Shown: positions 25,632-36,396, numbered from the stretch's first letter. The stretch: 64,000 nucleotides of DNA from Salegentibacter salarius (GCF_900168265.1 NZ_FVZF01000001.1:241873-305872), one strand, 5' to 3'. The notes: generated by a model not told the origin, from the sequence alone. Program-made: numbers and translations.

Positions 25632-26396
25632 CTACGAGTTTTTCTTTATAATTTCATGTGCCAGGCTCAAATAATTGCTGGCTCCTTTACTGCCCGCATC
25701 ATAGTTAATAATGCTTTCCCCATAACTTGGAGCTTCACTTAAACGCACATTTCTTTGAATGATTGTATCAAAAACCATCTCGCCAAAATGCTTCTGCACT
25801 TCTTCTACCACCTGGTTAGACAACCTTAAGCGAGAATCATACATAGTAAGCAATAAACCTTCAATATCCAGTTTATTATTATGAATTTTCTGAACGCTTT
25901 TAATGGTATTTAATAATTTCCCTAAACCTTCCAGCGCAAAATATTCACACTGTATTGGAATAACCACCGAATCTGAAGCCGTCAAAGCATTTAAAGTTAA
26001 TAAACCAAGGGAAGGGGCACAGTCAATTAAAATAAAATCATAAAGCTCTTTTAGCGGGGTAATAGCCTTTTTCAGCATAGATTCCCTGGCATCCTGATCT
26101 ACCAACTCAATTTCTATTGCTACAAGATCTATATGAGCAGGAATAATATCAAGATTTGGGGAGCTGGTCTTTTGAATGCATTCCTCTGCAGCTATTGAGT
26201 CTTCAAAAAGCTGGTAAGTACCTAATTCAACCTCTTCCACGTCAATTCCGAGTCCGGAAGTGGCGTTGGCCTGTGGGTCTGCATCTATTAACAATACTTT
26301 CTTTTCAAGTACTCCAAGCGAAGCGGCCAGGTTTACCGAGGTAGTGGTTTTGCCCACTCCTCCCTTTTGGTTTGCAATAGCAATGATTTTACCCAT
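25632..26396 (-). CDS. parA: Chromosome-partitioning ATPase ParA (Soj)
   Basis: This 254-residue deviant Walker A ATPase has KGGVGKTTTSVNLAASL near residue 11 with the signature Lys. Walker A' is IDCAPSLGLLTLNAL, and LLIDADPQANATSGLG is also present. There is no N-terminal HTH, as in chromosomal Soj proteins. It drives separation of ParB-bound origins over the nucleoid. It is the first gene of the parAB-DUF5683-dapB-lepB-WbqC run. Confidence 0.95.
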   Translation of the reverse strand: MGKIIAIANQKGGVGKTTTSVNLAASLGVLEKKVLLIDADPQANATSGLGIDVEEVELGTYQLFEDSIAAEECIQKTSSPNLDIIPAHIDLVAIEIELVDQDARESMLKKAITPLKELYDFILIDCAPSLGLLTLNALTASDSVVIPIQCEYFALEGLGKLLNTIKSVQKIHNNKLDIEGLLLTMYDSRLRLSNQVVEEVQKHFGEMVFDTIIQRNVRLSEAPSYGESIINYDAGSKGASNYLSLAHEIIKKNS

Positions 26397-26477
26397 TAAG
26401 TCTTTATGATTTTTGAAGGGTAAAAATACAATTTATTACAGGTTTATAAAATGATTTTGTTAACAGCTTATACATAA

Positions 26478-26516
26478 AAAACCGATTGTTGCCAGAAAAG
26501 CACAACAATCGGTTTT
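26478..26516 (-). terminator. Rho-independent terminator after the M16 protease gene
   Basis: A perfect 14-bp stem (26478-26491 with 26503-26516) and 11-base loop is followed on the minus strand by a T-rich run. It separates the M16 gene from parA. Confidence 0.85.
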
Positions 26517-26545
26517 AAATAAATTGATTTTAAGCAAATCCCGGA

Positions 26546-29377
26546 TTATTCCCCGGCTTCTGAAGCTTGTCCTTCTTTTTTCTCTGGCATTAGAATACCT
26601 AGTAAATAATTCTCGTTTAAATATTTGTTTGCAACTTCCTTAATTTCTTCTTTAGTTAAGGCAGCTACTTTTTCTTCATATTCTAAGACCTCATTTATCT
26701 CACGCTCTTCCATATCAGCCGATTCCAATTGGTCCAACCAGAAACGGTTTTCCTGAAGCTGATCTTTGCGCTGTACTAAAAAGGTTTCCTTAATTTTTTC
26801 AAGATCCTTATCAGTTGGGCCGTTTTCTTTAATTTTTTCAACTTCAGCAAGTGTGGCTTCAGTTAAACTTTCCACATTTTCAGGTCCACACGGGAAAGAA
26901 ATATTAAAGCTATAAGACCCGTATGGAATCTTGCTTAGGTTACCCCGGGCGCCAACTCCATAAACACCGGCTTCTTCTTCTCTTAACTGCTCTACCAGTT
27001 TTATGGTTAGTATCTCACCTAAAGCTTTCATCGTAAAATCTTCTTCAGCTTCATAATCGGTTTCTCCATTCCAGAGAATGTTTACCATACTTTTTGGATC
27101 GGTGCCTTTATAAACCACTTTTTTATCTCCTGAAGTTGAAGTTTTAAATTCAGGAACTTCAAATTCTTCGGTTTCTTCTGAAGAAGGTAAGCTTGCGATA
27201 TATGTTGATGCATATTCTTTTACTTTTTCTTCATCTATATTTCCTACAAAATAGAAGGTGAAATCGCCTGCATTGCCAAAACGCTCCTGGTATTTCTTGT
27301 AGGCTAATTCATAATCCTGTGCATCGTATTTCTCTGGGGTAGGGAAACCGACATACCTTGGATTTCCTTCATTTCTGAATTTCCCTAATTCATTCTGAAA
27401 ATAAAAATTAGGATTAGACATTAAGTTTCCTAAAAATGCCTTTTGCTTATTTACAAAAGCGGTATAGGCTTCTTCATCCATATTAAGATCGGTAAAATAT
27501 AAATGAACCATTTGGAATAATGTTTCCAGGTCTTTTGGAGTTGAAGAACCACTGAAACCTTCGGTAATTCCTGAAATTTCCGGACGTACCTGAACTATTT
27601 TCCCGCTCATCATTTTACTAAGATCGTTTATAGAAAGATCTGCAATCCCTGCTTGAGAAAGACCGCTATTAGCTAAAGCAGTATTTAAGTAATCTTCATC
27701 TGAATACAATGAAGTACCTCCCATGCTTTTAGCGCTAAATAGGATTTCATCATTTTTAAAGTCGGTTTTTTTGTAAACTACTTCAGCGCCATTGCTAAGT
27801 TTTAGGCGGGTGAAACCAACTTCCTCGTTCTTCTTGGTTTCTACCACGCTACCGGCATTTGGCATTTTTGTCATTAAATTATCACGCAACTTCTCTTCTT
27901 CGTAAGCGGCAATTTCAGAGTTTTTAATTTCCTCTAAAAGCGACATAACCTCTTCTTCTTTTACCGGTTCTAAGCCTTCTTTTTTAGGCCCGGTAAGAAC
28001 AATCACGCGATTATCTTCGTGAAGAAAATCAGAAATAAGTCCGTTTATTTCTTCAAGCTCGATATCCTCCAGGTTCTCCTGTGCAAAATTGTAGCGCCAT
28101 TCAGTTCCCGGAATAGGGGAGTTTTCAAGAAAATGACTTACATATTGATTTACCAGACGACCGCTTTCCTGTTTGTCTCGGTCTTTGTATTGTTTCTCTA
28201 ATCTTGCAAGATATTCACTCTTAGCTCTTTCAAATTCACTTTTGGTAAAGCCGTGACGTTTTACACGCTCATTTTCTTCCAGTAAAGCTTTAAGAGATTC
28301 CAATTGCTGGTTTTCTCCCGTCATCGCGAAAGATTGATATGCATTTTTATTCCTGGCAAAAGTACCACCGTAGTAAGAATAACCGTAGTTGAATGGAGGA
28401 TTTGAACTATTAGTAAGTTCACTTAAACGGTTATTGATCATTGTAGAGAAAAGATTCTTTTCCATCTGATCTATATAATCCTCTTTAGTAACAACATCTT
28501 CAGACTCTTCATGGTCTTTATAATAAACACGAACCTGGGAAAATGGAGCTTCTTCATCTGTAGCTATAGAAACAAAGGTTTCTTCGTGATTAGGAAGATC
28601 GTAAGTTTTTCTTTCTCTGGGATTTTCTACCGGTTTTAGATTAGAAAAGTGTTCTTTAATCTTTTCTTCTATTTTTTCCACATCCAGATCTCCAACAGCA
28701 ACTATGGCCATAAGATCTGGACGATACCAGTCTTTATAAAAGTTGCGAACTGTTTCGTAATCTGCTTCCTGGATCACCTCTTTTTTTCCAATAGGAAGTC
28801 TGTCTGCATAATGAGAGTTGTACATTACTTTTGGAAGGTATTCCTGCATCATACGCTTATCGGGACCAAGACCTAATCGGTATTCTTCCATAACCACACC
28901 GCGTTCTTCATCGATGTCCTCATCGGTCATAGTGGCTTTATGCGCCCAATCTTCAAGAATTTGGAAACCGGTATTTAGGGTTTCTTCATCATCGCTGGGG
29001 ATAGGAAGAATATAAACAGTTTCATCAAAACTGGTATATGCATTAAGATCGGCGCCAAATTTTACACCAATGCTTTGCAGGTAATCTACCAGTTCATTTT
29101 TTTCAAAATTTTCAGTTCCATTAAAATTCATGTGTTCTACAAAGTGAGCCAAACCTTGTTGATCTTCATTTTCAAGAATAGAACCTGCGTTTATAACCAA
29201 ACGGAGCTCTAATTTGTCTTCGGGGCGTTCATTATTTCTAATATAATAGGTGAGGCCATTATCCAGTTTGCCCATTTTAACTTTGGGACTCACCGGAATA
29301 TTTTCACTCTCCTGGGCTTGCAATCCAACATTGACTGCTAAGAAAAGAATTAATGAATTCAGTAATAATTTTTTCAT
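26546..29377 (-). CDS. M16 family zinc metallopeptidase, two-domain, exported
   Basis: This 943-residue protein has a signal peptide (LILFLAVNVGLQAQ). The inverted zinc motif HFVEH is at residues 78-82, with the distal Glu in EERGVVMEEYRLG. The C-terminal half is a second pitrilysin-like domain lacking an HxxEH motif, and it contains the Arg/Tyr region REEEAGVYGVGARGN. It therefore joins the active and inactive halves that are separate genes in some bacteria. It is probably periplasmic and degrades peptides. The C-terminus is acidic. It is monocistronic, flanked by terminators at 26478 and 29495. Confidence 0.93.
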   Translation of the reverse strand: MKKLLLNSLILFLAVNVGLQAQESENIPVSPKVKMGKLDNGLTYYIRNNERPEDKLELRLVINAGSILENEDQQGLAHFVEHMNFNGTENFEKNELVDYLQSIGVKFGADLNAYTSFDETVYILPIPSDDEETLNTGFQILEDWAHKATMTDEDIDEERGVVMEEYRLGLGPDKRMMQEYLPKVMYNSHYADRLPIGKKEVIQEADYETVRNFYKDWYRPDLMAIVAVGDLDVEKIEEKIKEHFSNLKPVENPRERKTYDLPNHEETFVSIATDEEAPFSQVRVYYKDHEESEDVVTKEDYIDQMEKNLFSTMINNRLSELTNSSNPPFNYGYSYYGGTFARNKNAYQSFAMTGENQQLESLKALLEENERVKRHGFTKSEFERAKSEYLARLEKQYKDRDKQESGRLVNQYVSHFLENSPIPGTEWRYNFAQENLEDIELEEINGLISDFLHEDNRVIVLTGPKKEGLEPVKEEEVMSLLEEIKNSEIAAYEEEKLRDNLMTKMPNAGSVVETKKNEEVGFTRLKLSNGAEVVYKKTDFKNDEILFSAKSMGGTSLYSDEDYLNTALANSGLSQAGIADLSINDLSKMMSGKIVQVRPEISGITEGFSGSSTPKDLETLFQMVHLYFTDLNMDEEAYTAFVNKQKAFLGNLMSNPNFYFQNELGKFRNEGNPRYVGFPTPEKYDAQDYELAYKKYQERFGNAGDFTFYFVGNIDEEKVKEYASTYIASLPSSEETEEFEVPEFKTSTSGDKKVVYKGTDPKSMVNILWNGETDYEAEEDFTMKALGEILTIKLVEQLREEEAGVYGVGARGNLSKIPYGSYSFNISFPCGPENVESLTEATLAEVEKIKENGPTDKDLEKIKETFLVQRKDQLQENRFWLDQLESADMEEREINEVLEYEEKVAALTKEEIKEVANKYLNENYLLGILMPEKKEGQASEAGE

Positions 29378-29494
29378 TTAAATAGGTTTTATTGATTAAT
29401 TGTGCAACAATATACACCTTTTACAATATTATTATCAATAGAATTAAATATTTAGTTGAAAAAAGATTTTGTTGGATTACTTACACTAAATAAA

Positions 29495-29526
29495 AAAGCC
29501 TGAAACTTTTTAAGGTTTCAGGCTTT
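29495..29526 (-). terminator. Rho-independent terminator after the SDR gene
   Basis: A 12-bp stem (AAAGCCTGAAAC with its complement) and 8-base loop is T-rich on both sides. It lies directly downstream of the SDR gene on the minus strand. Confidence 0.85.
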
Positions 29527-29551
29527 GAAATATAAATTTTAAGAAAAATAC

Positions 29552-30433
29552 TTAACTACCTTTCTTAGATTTAATCATTGCTTCCAGTTGGTCCCACATT
29601 TCTTCGGGAATTGCTTCCAGTAAATTGAACTGTCCTGCACCTTTAAGCCATTCTCCACCATCTATGGTAATTACTTCGCCATTCACATAAGCTGAAAAAT
29701 CTGAAACTAAATAGGCGGCAAGGTTTGCCAATTCCTGGTGTTCACCAACTCTTTTTAATGGTACTTTTTTAGCAAGATCGAATTTATCTTTTAAATCTCC
29801 CGGCAATAATCTATCCCAGGCGCCTTTAGTGGGGAAGGGGCCGGGTGCAATTGCATTAAACCTAATTCCGTATTTTGCCCATTCTACCGCTAGAGAGCGC
29901 GTCATAGCCAAAACTCCTGCTTTCGCGGTAGCACTTGGCACTACATAAGCAGAGCCTGTCCAAGCATAAGTGGTTACAATATTAAGTACCGTTTTATCTT
30001 TTTGTTTTGTATCTATCCAATGTTTTCCAAGCGCCATGGTACAGTTTTTACTTCCTTTAAGCACAATATCAATAATGGTATCAAAAGCATTGGCGCTTAA
30101 TCTCTCGGTTGGAGAAATAAAGTTTCCTGCAGCATTGTTTAATAAAACATCTATGTTTCCAAATTCTTTTAGAACTTCATCACGCATGTTTTCTACCTGA
30201 TCGTAATGTCTAACATCGCATTGAACAGCAAAACATTTACCTCCGGTTTCATCTTCCAGCTCTTTGGCGGTGTTTTGAAGTTTTTCCAGGTTTCTGGAAG
30301 TGATCGCTACGTTAGCACCAAGTTCCATAAAGTACTTTGTCATTGCTTTCCCAAGTCCACTTCCTCCACCGGTTACGATAATCGTTTTGCCTTTCAAAGC
30401 ATCGTCCCGAAGCATTTTTTTAGTAAAATCCAT
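29552..30433 (-). CDS. SDR oxidoreductase, 2,4-dienoyl-CoA reductase type
   Basis: This 293-residue short-chain dehydrogenase has the cofactor loop TGGGSGLGKAM and NNAAGNF. Instead of the classical YxxxK it has the pattern of mitochondrial-type 2,4-dienoyl-CoA reductases: TYAWTGSAYVVPSATAKAGV, followed by EWAKYGIRFNAIAPGP and a typical IDGGEW end. DECR enzymes reduce 2,4-dienoyl-CoA during oxidation of unsaturated fatty acids. Downstream on the same strand, but upstream in transcription, lie the methylmalonyl-CoA mutase genes, which supports a role in acyl-CoA metabolism. The substrate is inferred from resemblance only. Confidence 0.82.
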   Translation of the reverse strand: MDFTKKMLRDDALKGKTIIVTGGGSGLGKAMTKYFMELGANVAITSRNLEKLQNTAKELEDETGGKCFAVQCDVRHYDQVENMRDEVLKEFGNIDVLLNNAAGNFISPTERLSANAFDTIIDIVLKGSKNCTMALGKHWIDTKQKDKTVLNIVTTYAWTGSAYVVPSATAKAGVLAMTRSLAVEWAKYGIRFNAIAPGPFPTKGAWDRLLPGDLKDKFDLAKKVPLKRVGEHQELANLAAYLVSDFSAYVNGEVITIDGGEWLKGAGQFNLLEAIPEEMWDQLEAMIKSKKGS

Positions 30434-30530
30434 AATATATTTTTTAGTTGGTTGGTTTACTCACTAAGTGAGATTTAATATTTTAAGTCTTTTTATAATT
30501 TATAAAACCTCCAAGGTTATTTTTATAAGT

Positions 30531-32669
30531 TTAAACTTCTTCCTCTATCAAAATTTCTAAAAGCTGAATTGCGGCATCACTTATTTTAGTTCCCGGCCCA
30601 AAAACCGCAACAGCGCCAGCATCAAATAAATATTGATAATCTTGCGAAGGAATCACCCCACCCACAATAACCATAATATCCTCTCTTCCTAATTTCTTTA
30701 ATTCTTCCAGCACCTGTGGAACCAGAGTTTTGTGTCCTGCTGCTAAAGATGAAACTCCTAAAATATGCACATCGTTTTCCACTGCCTGTTTCGCTGCTTC
30801 TTTTGGCGTTTGAAAAAGCGGACCAATATCTACATCAAAACCAAGATCGGCATAACCGGTGGCAACTACTTTTGCCCCACGATCGTGGCCATCCTGACCC
30901 ATTTTTGCGATCATAATTCGGGGTCTTCTTCCGTCCTGTTCTGCAAATTTATCGGCCAGTTCCCTGGCTTTTTTAAACGAAGTGTTCTCTTTCATTTCTT
31001 TAGAATATACACCGCTAAAGGTTTGTACTTTAGCTTTATGCCTGCCGTAAACTTTTTCCAGCGCATCGCTAATTTCACCTAAAGTTGCGCGATGCCTTGC
31101 CGCCTCAACAGCTAAACTAAGCAAATTCCCGTTTTCTTTTTCGGCGCATTCGGTAAGATCTTTTAGCGCTTTTTCAACTTTTCCGGTGTTTCTTTCGGCT
31201 TTTATTTTCTCCAGGCGTTCTACCTGTTGTTTTCTTACGGTCTGGTTATCTACTTCTAAAGTAACCAGTTCGTCCTCTTTTTCGAGGCGGTATTTATTGG
31301 TGCCGACAATAATATCGGTTTCACTATCAATTCTGGCTTGTTTTTTAGCCGCGGCTTCTTCAATGCGCATCTTCGGAATTCCCTCTTCAATAGCTTTGGT
31401 CATTCCTCCAAGTTCTTCAACTTCCTCTATGAGTTTCCAGGCTTTTTCAGCAATTTCGTCAGTAAGTTTTTCAACATAATAACTTCCTGCCCACGGGTCT
31501 ACCGTCTTGGTGATCTTTGTTTCCTGTTGAAGGTGTAGCTGCGTGTTTCTCGCTATTCGTGCTGAAAAATCTGTTGGGAGTGCAATGGCTTCGTCTAACG
31601 CATTTGTGTGCAAACTTTGAGTTCCGCCAAAGGCAGCTGCTGCAGCTTCTATGCAAGTTCGGGCTACATTATTAAAAGGATCCTGTTCGGTTAAACTCCA
31701 CCCACTGGTTTGCGAATGCGTTCTAAGCGAAAGTGACTTTGCATTTTTCGGGTTGAATTGCTTTACCAGTTTTGCCCAAAGCATTCTGGCGGCTCGCATT
31801 TTAGCGATTTCCATAAAATGATTCATTCCAATTCCCCAGAAAAATGAAAGTCGGGGTGCAAAACTGTCTATATCCATTCCGGCTTCCAGGCCTTTTCGAA
31901 TATATTCTAATCCATCGGCTAAGGTGTAAGCGAGTTCAATATCGCAGGTAGCACCGGCTTCCTGCATATGATACCCCGAGATACTTATGCTATTGAATTT
32001 TGGCATATTCTGCGACGAATATTCAAAAATATCTGAAATGATCTTCATAGAAGGAGTAGGAGGGTAGATGTAGGTGTTTCGTACCATAAACTCCTTTAAA
32101 ATGTCATTTTGAATAGTTCCTGAAAGTTGTTCGGGTTTTACGCCTTGTTCTTCAGCTGCCACGATATAAAAGGCTAGAATTGGTAAAACCGCGCCGTTCA
32201 TGGTCATAGAAACCGACATTTTATCTAGCGGAATTTGATCAAAAAGGATCTTCATGTCTTCCACCGAATCTATAGCAACACCGGCTTTTCCAACATCTCC
32301 AACCACACGCTCGTGATCACTGTCGTAACCTCGGTGGGTAGGAAGATCAAACGCTACCGAAAGGCCTTTTTGGCCGGCAGCGAGGTTTCTTCGGTAAAAG
32401 GCATTGCTTTCTTCAGCAGTAGAAAAACCGGCATACTGGCGAATTGTCCATGGACGGCTTACATACATCGTGCTATATGGCCCGCGTAAATAAGGAGGTA
32501 TTCCGGCAGCGAAATTTAAATGTTTTAAATCTTTAATATCTTCTTTTGAATAAGAAGGCTGCAAGTTTATTTCTTCCGGGGTTTTATAGGTATTATTTTC
32601 ACCTTCCTTTTGCCGTTTTCCAAGTGCCGGTGCTGTAAGCTTTATGTGTTGAAGATCTTTTCTTTGCAT
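30531..32669 (-). CDS. scpA: Methylmalonyl-CoA mutase large (catalytic) subunit
   Basis: This 712-residue protein has the TIM-barrel substrate domain with [17 protein letters not shown] and the CoA and active-site segments [13 protein letters not shown] and [11 protein letters not shown]. The C-terminal B12 domain has the base-off ligand His595 in DGHDRG, then [10 protein letters not shown] and GGVIPSQDY. It interconverts methylmalonyl-CoA and succinyl-CoA with adenosylcobalamin. It starts 14 bases after the small-subunit gene. No cobalamin riboswitch was seen in front of this operon, and the MeaB chaperone and epimerase genes are not in the window. Confidence 0.96.
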   Translation of the reverse strand: MQRKDLQHIKLTAPALGKRQKEGENNTYKTPEEINLQPSYSKEDIKDLKHLNFAAGIPPYLRGPYSTMYVSRPWTIRQYAGFSTAEESNAFYRRNLAAGQKGLSVAFDLPTHRGYDSDHERVVGDVGKAGVAIDSVEDMKILFDQIPLDKMSVSMTMNGAVLPILAFYIVAAEEQGVKPEQLSGTIQNDILKEFMVRNTYIYPPTPSMKIISDIFEYSSQNMPKFNSISISGYHMQEAGATCDIELAYTLADGLEYIRKGLEAGMDIDSFAPRLSFFWGIGMNHFMEIAKMRAARMLWAKLVKQFNPKNAKSLSLRTHSQTSGWSLTEQDPFNNVARTCIEAAAAAFGGTQSLHTNALDEAIALPTDFSARIARNTQLHLQQETKITKTVDPWAGSYYVEKLTDEIAEKAWKLIEEVEELGGMTKAIEEGIPKMRIEEAAAKKQARIDSETDIIVGTNKYRLEKEDELVTLEVDNQTVRKQQVERLEKIKAERNTGKVEKALKDLTECAEKENGNLLSLAVEAARHRATLGEISDALEKVYGRHKAKVQTFSGVYSKEMKENTSFKKARELADKFAEQDGRRPRIMIAKMGQDGHDRGAKVVATGYADLGFDVDIGPLFQTPKEAAKQAVENDVHILGVSSLAAGHKTLVPQVLEELKKLGREDIMVIVGGVIPSQDYQYLFDAGAVAVFGPGTKISDAAIQLLEILIEEEV

Positions 32670-32683
32670 TGCTCTTTTTTTAA

Positions 32684-34066
32684 TTATTCGGCCTTTTCCT
32701 GGTTTATTCTTTCCTGCTCAATTTGTTCGCTTAAGCGTCTTTCCAGGATAGGTTCTATTAAAGTTTTACGCGGATTCTGCTTTAAAAATGGATACAATTC
32801 CAGTTCATCTTTCATTTTGTCTTGCGGATTTTCGAATTTATTAGTACCTATCAATACCAAATCTCCACTATCAAATTGTTCCTGTTCTTTTTTCGCGCTT
32901 TCCTTTATTTTTCGCTGAATGGCTCCTTCTTTTAATTGCTTTAAAAAACCGCCACCTTTTTCAATTTCTTTGAAAATATCTAAAGCCATTTCAGCAAATT
33001 GTTTGGTAAGATTTTCAATATAATAAGCACCTTCGGCAGCATTGGCAACCTTATCAAGATAAGCTTCGTGCTTCATCACTAACAATTGGTTGCGGGCAAT
33101 CCTGTCTCCAAACTCATTGTTTTTATGATAGATAGCATCATAAGGCATATTGTAAACCGTATTGGCACCGCCTAAAACTGCGCTCATACTTTCGGTTGTG
33201 GTTCGAAGAAGATTTACATTAAAATCGTAAAGTGTTTTATTTCGTTTTGTGGGTTGAGCCAGGATATGGCAGGTTTCGGGAATTTTATATTCTGAAGCTA
33301 AAGTTGCGTAAAGCCATCTTAAGGCTTTGATTTTAGCAATTTCGAAGAAATAATTTGGCCCGGAAGCGATTAAAAATTGCGGTTGAAATTTCTCGAAATT
33401 CGGGTTTTCCTGAAAATGGTTCAGGTATTCGTTAGCGTGCGTCAGGGCATAAGCCAATTGCTGCGGAATATTCGCTCCGGAATTTTGATATAAAGTGGTA
33501 TCTATACTGATTACCGATTTAAAATCTTCTGAATTAGTGAAAATACTGTCCAGGATTTCGTGATCCTTTTGAAGATTATGGAACCAGTTTCCCGAACGGG
33601 CAAGATTTCCTACAATATCAAATTGAAGAAAAACCTGGTGGTCTTTTCCTTTTAAAAATTCCCGCAAACGTTTGAAATAATTTTCAGAAAAAAAGCTGAA
33701 ACTAAAGTAAATTATAGTTTTATCCAGTGCTATTCCCTTCAGTAAATTTTCAACAGGAATTTCTTCATTTGGAATGATAAACCAAAGGCTTTCGGTTCCT
33801 TTTTTAAGGACTTGATTAGCGCGTTTATTGCTTTTTTCAGCAGAAACCACGTATAATCTTTCACAAATATTCCAGTTCTTGGGAGAAGGTGTTTTTATGC
33901 TGTCTTGGATATCTTCAGCATTATAAAAGGGTTTTATATTGACTCCATCCAGGGATTTATAGACGAGTTTCTCGTTATAATCGGCTCCCTTTAAATCAAA
34001 TTGTATTTTTTGTTTCCATTCTTTTGCAGAAACTTCGTCAAATTCCTGAAATAAAGATTCTTTCAT
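32684..34066 (-). CDS. Methylmalonyl-CoA mutase small subunit
   Basis: This 460-residue homologue of the mutase barrel pairs with the large subunit. It opens with [19 protein letters not shown] and [19 protein letters not shown], typical of small subunits. It contains [19 protein letters not shown] near residue 290. It has no B12-binding domain, and the catalytic residues of the large subunit are not conserved, so it is structural. It is shorter than the small subunit of Propionibacterium, as usual in Flavobacteriia. It is co-transcribed with the large subunit and the FtsB-like gene 30 bases upstream. Confidence 0.92.
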   Translation of the reverse strand: MKESLFQEFDEVSAKEWKQKIQFDLKGADYNEKLVYKSLDGVNIKPFYNAEDIQDSIKTPSPKNWNICERLYVVSAEKSNKRANQVLKKGTESLWFIIPNEEIPVENLLKGIALDKTIIYFSFSFFSENYFKRLREFLKGKDHQVFLQFDIVGNLARSGNWFHNLQKDHEILDSIFTNSEDFKSVISIDTTLYQNSGANIPQQLAYALTHANEYLNHFQENPNFEKFQPQFLIASGPNYFFEIAKIKALRWLYATLASEYKIPETCHILAQPTKRNKTLYDFNVNLLRTTTESMSAVLGGANTVYNMPYDAIYHKNNEFGDRIARNQLLVMKHEAYLDKVANAAEGAYYIENLTKQFAEMALDIFKEIEKGGGFLKQLKEGAIQRKIKESAKKEQEQFDSGDLVLIGTNKFENPQDKMKDELELYPFLKQNPRKTLIEPILERRLSEQIEQERINQEKAE

Positions 34067-34096
34067 TGCGTATTTTTTCTGAAAATTAATTCCCGG

Positions 34097-34414
34097 TTAC
34101 TCTGTAATAGTATCATATTCAATTATGAATATTTCTTCATCGGGACGTTTCATATAATATTGCTGGCGCGCAAATTTTTCCATTTCTACTGAATCCTGAA
34201 GCTGTTCTATTGTAGCTTTATCTTTCGAAATTTCATTTTTATAATATTGCCTGTTTTCTTCAAGTTCTTCTATTTCCTGGTTGAGTTCGTTATGAATTAG
34301 CCAAGAATTGCTATCAAGAAAAAACATCCAACCACCAAAAATAAGTATCAGCAAAACATATTTGTTGCTGATAACCTTAAACCATTTTTTGTTTCTTAAT
34401 TCTTTTAAATTCAC
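34097..34414 (-). CDS. Septum formation initiator family protein (FtsB/DivIC-like)
   Basis: This 105-residue protein has a short basic cytoplasmic N-terminus, one membrane span (about residues 18-36, NKYVLLILIFGGWMFFLDS) and a periplasmic coiled coil (LNQEIEELEENRQYYKNEI). It closes with the family block VEKFARQQYYMKRPDEEIFI (seen here as MEKFARQQYYMKRPDEE). FtsB/DivIC links FtsQ and FtsL in the divisome. It lies between udk and the mutase genes. Confidence 0.88.
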   Translation of the reverse strand: MNLKELRNKKWFKVISNKYVLLILIFGGWMFFLDSNSWLIHNELNQEIEELEENRQYYKNEISKDKATIEQLQDSVEMEKFARQQYYMKRPDEEIFIIEYDTITE

Positions 34415-34501
34415 ACCTTCTAACTTCAGTAACTAATTAAGATTATTTGGTAATTGGTAAGTTTTAATGCCTTACCGGCTATTTGGAATAAAGATACAAA
34501 A

Positions 34502-35110
34502 TTAGGCCAAGCGGTCCTTGATTATGGTCTGTACAATATCAACAGCTACGGTATTATACCTGTTGGTAGGAATTATAAGATCGGCAAATTCTTTAGTGGG
34601 TTCTATAAATTGCTGGTGCATTGGTTTAAGCGTGGTTTGATAACGCCATAGAACTTCATCTAAATCACGGCCACGTTCAGAAATATCTCGCTTAAGTCTG
34701 CGAATTAAACGCTCATCACTATCGGCATGAACGTAGATCTTAATGTCAAACATCTCTCTTATATCTGGATGTGCAAAAATCAAGATGCCTTCTACAATTA
34801 CCACTTTTCTGGGTTGGGTTTCCAGTGTTTCTTTAGTACGATTGTGCTCTGTAAAAGAATAAACTGGTTGCTGTATAGTATTGCCCGCTTTAAGTTCTTT
34901 TAAATGTTCTACCAGGAGATCAAAATCTATAGATTTTGGATGGTCAAAATTGGTTTTAACCCGTTCTTCTTTAGCTAAATGACTTAGATCTTTATAGTAG
35001 GAATCTTGAGAAATAACATCTACCTCTTCGTTCTTTAATTCATCTATAATTTGTCTTACCACCGTTGTTTTCCCACTTCCGGTTCCACCTGTAATTCCTA
35101 TAATGAGCAT
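34502..35110 (-). CDS. udk: Uridine kinase
   Basis: This 202-residue P-loop kinase phosphorylates uridine or cytidine for pyrimidine salvage. Walker A is GGTGSGKTTV at residues 8-17. The conserved blocks DSYYKDLSHL, NFDHPKSIDFDLLVEHL, EGILIFAHPDIREMFDIKIYV and RLIRRLKRDISERGRD match uridine kinases along the full length. The end NRYNTVAVDIV is also typical. A strong terminator stem lies just upstream, so it starts its own transcript or depends on read-through. Confidence 0.94.
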   Translation of the reverse strand: MLIIGITGGTGSGKTTVVRQIIDELKNEEVDVISQDSYYKDLSHLAKEERVKTNFDHPKSIDFDLLVEHLKELKAGNTIQQPVYSFTEHNRTKETLETQPRKVVIVEGILIFAHPDIREMFDIKIYVHADSDERLIRRLKRDISERGRDLDEVLWRYQTTLKPMHQQFIEPTKEFADLIIPTNRYNTVAVDIVQTIIKDRLA

Positions 35111-35118
35111 CTAAAAAA

Positions 35119-35150
35119 ATTTGGGGCAAATTTAAACATTTGCCCCAAAT
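35119..35150 (-). terminator. Rho-independent terminator between sugar dehydrogenase and udk
   Basis: A perfect 13-bp stem (35119-35131 with 35138-35150) and 6-base loop is flanked by A-runs, giving a T-run on the minus strand. A second small stem (35175-35193) lies just before it in transcription. Confidence 0.85.
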
Positions 35151-35202
35151 TAGAAATAAATATGATGTTTAATTCCTAAGCCCTGATCTTAGGGATTATA
35201 AA

Positions 35203-36396
35203 TTACTCCGTTTCTTCAAGCGGTAACATTTTTACTATTCCTGTTCCTTCTGCTGCTACATAAATAAATCCATCGGGCCCCTGTTGAACATCTCGCATTC
35301 GTCCAAGCCCTTCAAGTAATTTCTCCCTCTTGGTCACTTTGCCATTTTCCATAGCTAAATGTTCCAAATATTGAAATTTTAGCGAACCAACTAACAAGTT
35401 TCCTTTTAGCTCAGGATATTTATCTGAAGTTACTTTTTCAAAACCACTGGGGGCAATAGAAGGCACCCAGTAGGTAAGAGGGTTCTGAAATTCCGGTCCG
35501 GTTCTTTCTTCAGTAATTGTGGTGCCATCATAATTTTCACCGTAGGTCACTACCGGCCAACCGTAATTTTTTCCGGCTTTAACTACATTTATCTCATCAC
35601 CACCTTTTGGGCCGTGCTCGTTTACCCATACTTCACCAGTTTCTTCGTTGAAAATCATTCCTTGTGGATTTCTGTGTCCGTAAGAATAAATAGCTTCTTT
35701 CGCGTTTTCCTCTCCTACAGGATTGTCTGAAGGTACGCTTCCGTCTAAATTAAGTCGGTATACTTTCCCGCCGTCTCGTGTAATATCCTGCGGATTTACA
35801 TCTCTATTTCCTCTATCTCCAATAGTAAAGAATAAATGACCTTCTCCGTCAAAAACAATTCGTGATCCAAAATGTTGTCCCCTGGTTGAGTTGGTTTCTC
35901 CTTTGTAAAGATCTTCGCGATTTGTTAATTGGTTATTTTCCAGCTTGGCTCGCATTAAGGCAGTATTTCCGCCTTCGCCTTCACCTTCCTGGGAAGAATA
36001 GGTGATGTAAACCCAATTGTTAGTTTCAAAATCTGGATGAAGTGCAATATCCAGTAAGCCACCCTGGCCCTGGTTGTAAATTTCGGGAGCACCTGAGATC
36101 GCTACTTTTTCTCCGTCTTTAAAATGATAAATATCTCCTCCTTTTTCGGTAACCAGTATACTACCATCGGGTAGGAAGTCAAAACCCCAGGGGATTGACA
36201 TATCTCCAATCACTACCTCGTGTTCATATTCCCTGTCTGGAGAAACTGCTTCGGGCTGTTTTTCAGGAACCGGGTTGCTGTCTTGATCACTGGTTTCAGT
36301 TTGTTCTTCAACTTCAGCTTTCTCTTCTGATTTTTGATTTTCTCCACAAGCGGAAAAAGTAAAGATCAGGCTTAATAATAATAAAATGCGCTTCAT
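35203..36396 (-). CDS. PQQ-dependent sugar dehydrogenase-like lipoprotein
   Basis: This 397-residue lipoprotein has a lipobox ending at Cys17 (TFSACGE), followed by a long Glu/Pro linker. The six-bladed propeller of the glucose/sorbosone dehydrogenase family is recognised by IPWGFDFLPDGSILVTEKGG, QGQGGLLDIALHPDF, GDRGNRDVNPQ, YSYGHRNPQGM and VNEHGPKGGDEINVV. The conserved His and Arg residues of the PQQ pocket are in the last two blocks. Relatives oxidise aldose sugars outside the cytoplasm. The true substrate is unknown, and no PQQ synthesis genes are present in the window. Confidence 0.88.
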   Translation of the reverse strand: MKRILLLLSLIFTFSACGENQKSEEKAEVEEQTETSDQDSNPVPEKQPEAVSPDREYEHEVVIGDMSIPWGFDFLPDGSILVTEKGGDIYHFKDGEKVAISGAPEIYNQGQGGLLDIALHPDFETNNWVYITYSSQEGEGEGGNTALMRAKLENNQLTNREDLYKGETNSTRGQHFGSRIVFDGEGHLFFTIGDRGNRDVNPQDITRDGGKVYRLNLDGSVPSDNPVGEENAKEAIYSYGHRNPQGMIFNEETGEVWVNEHGPKGGDEINVVKAGKNYGWPVVTYGENYDGTTITEERTGPEFQNPLTYWVPSIAPSGFEKVTSDKYPELKGNLLVGSLKFQYLEHLAMENGKVTKREKLLEGLGRMRDVQQGPDGFIYVAAEGTGIVKMLPLEETE

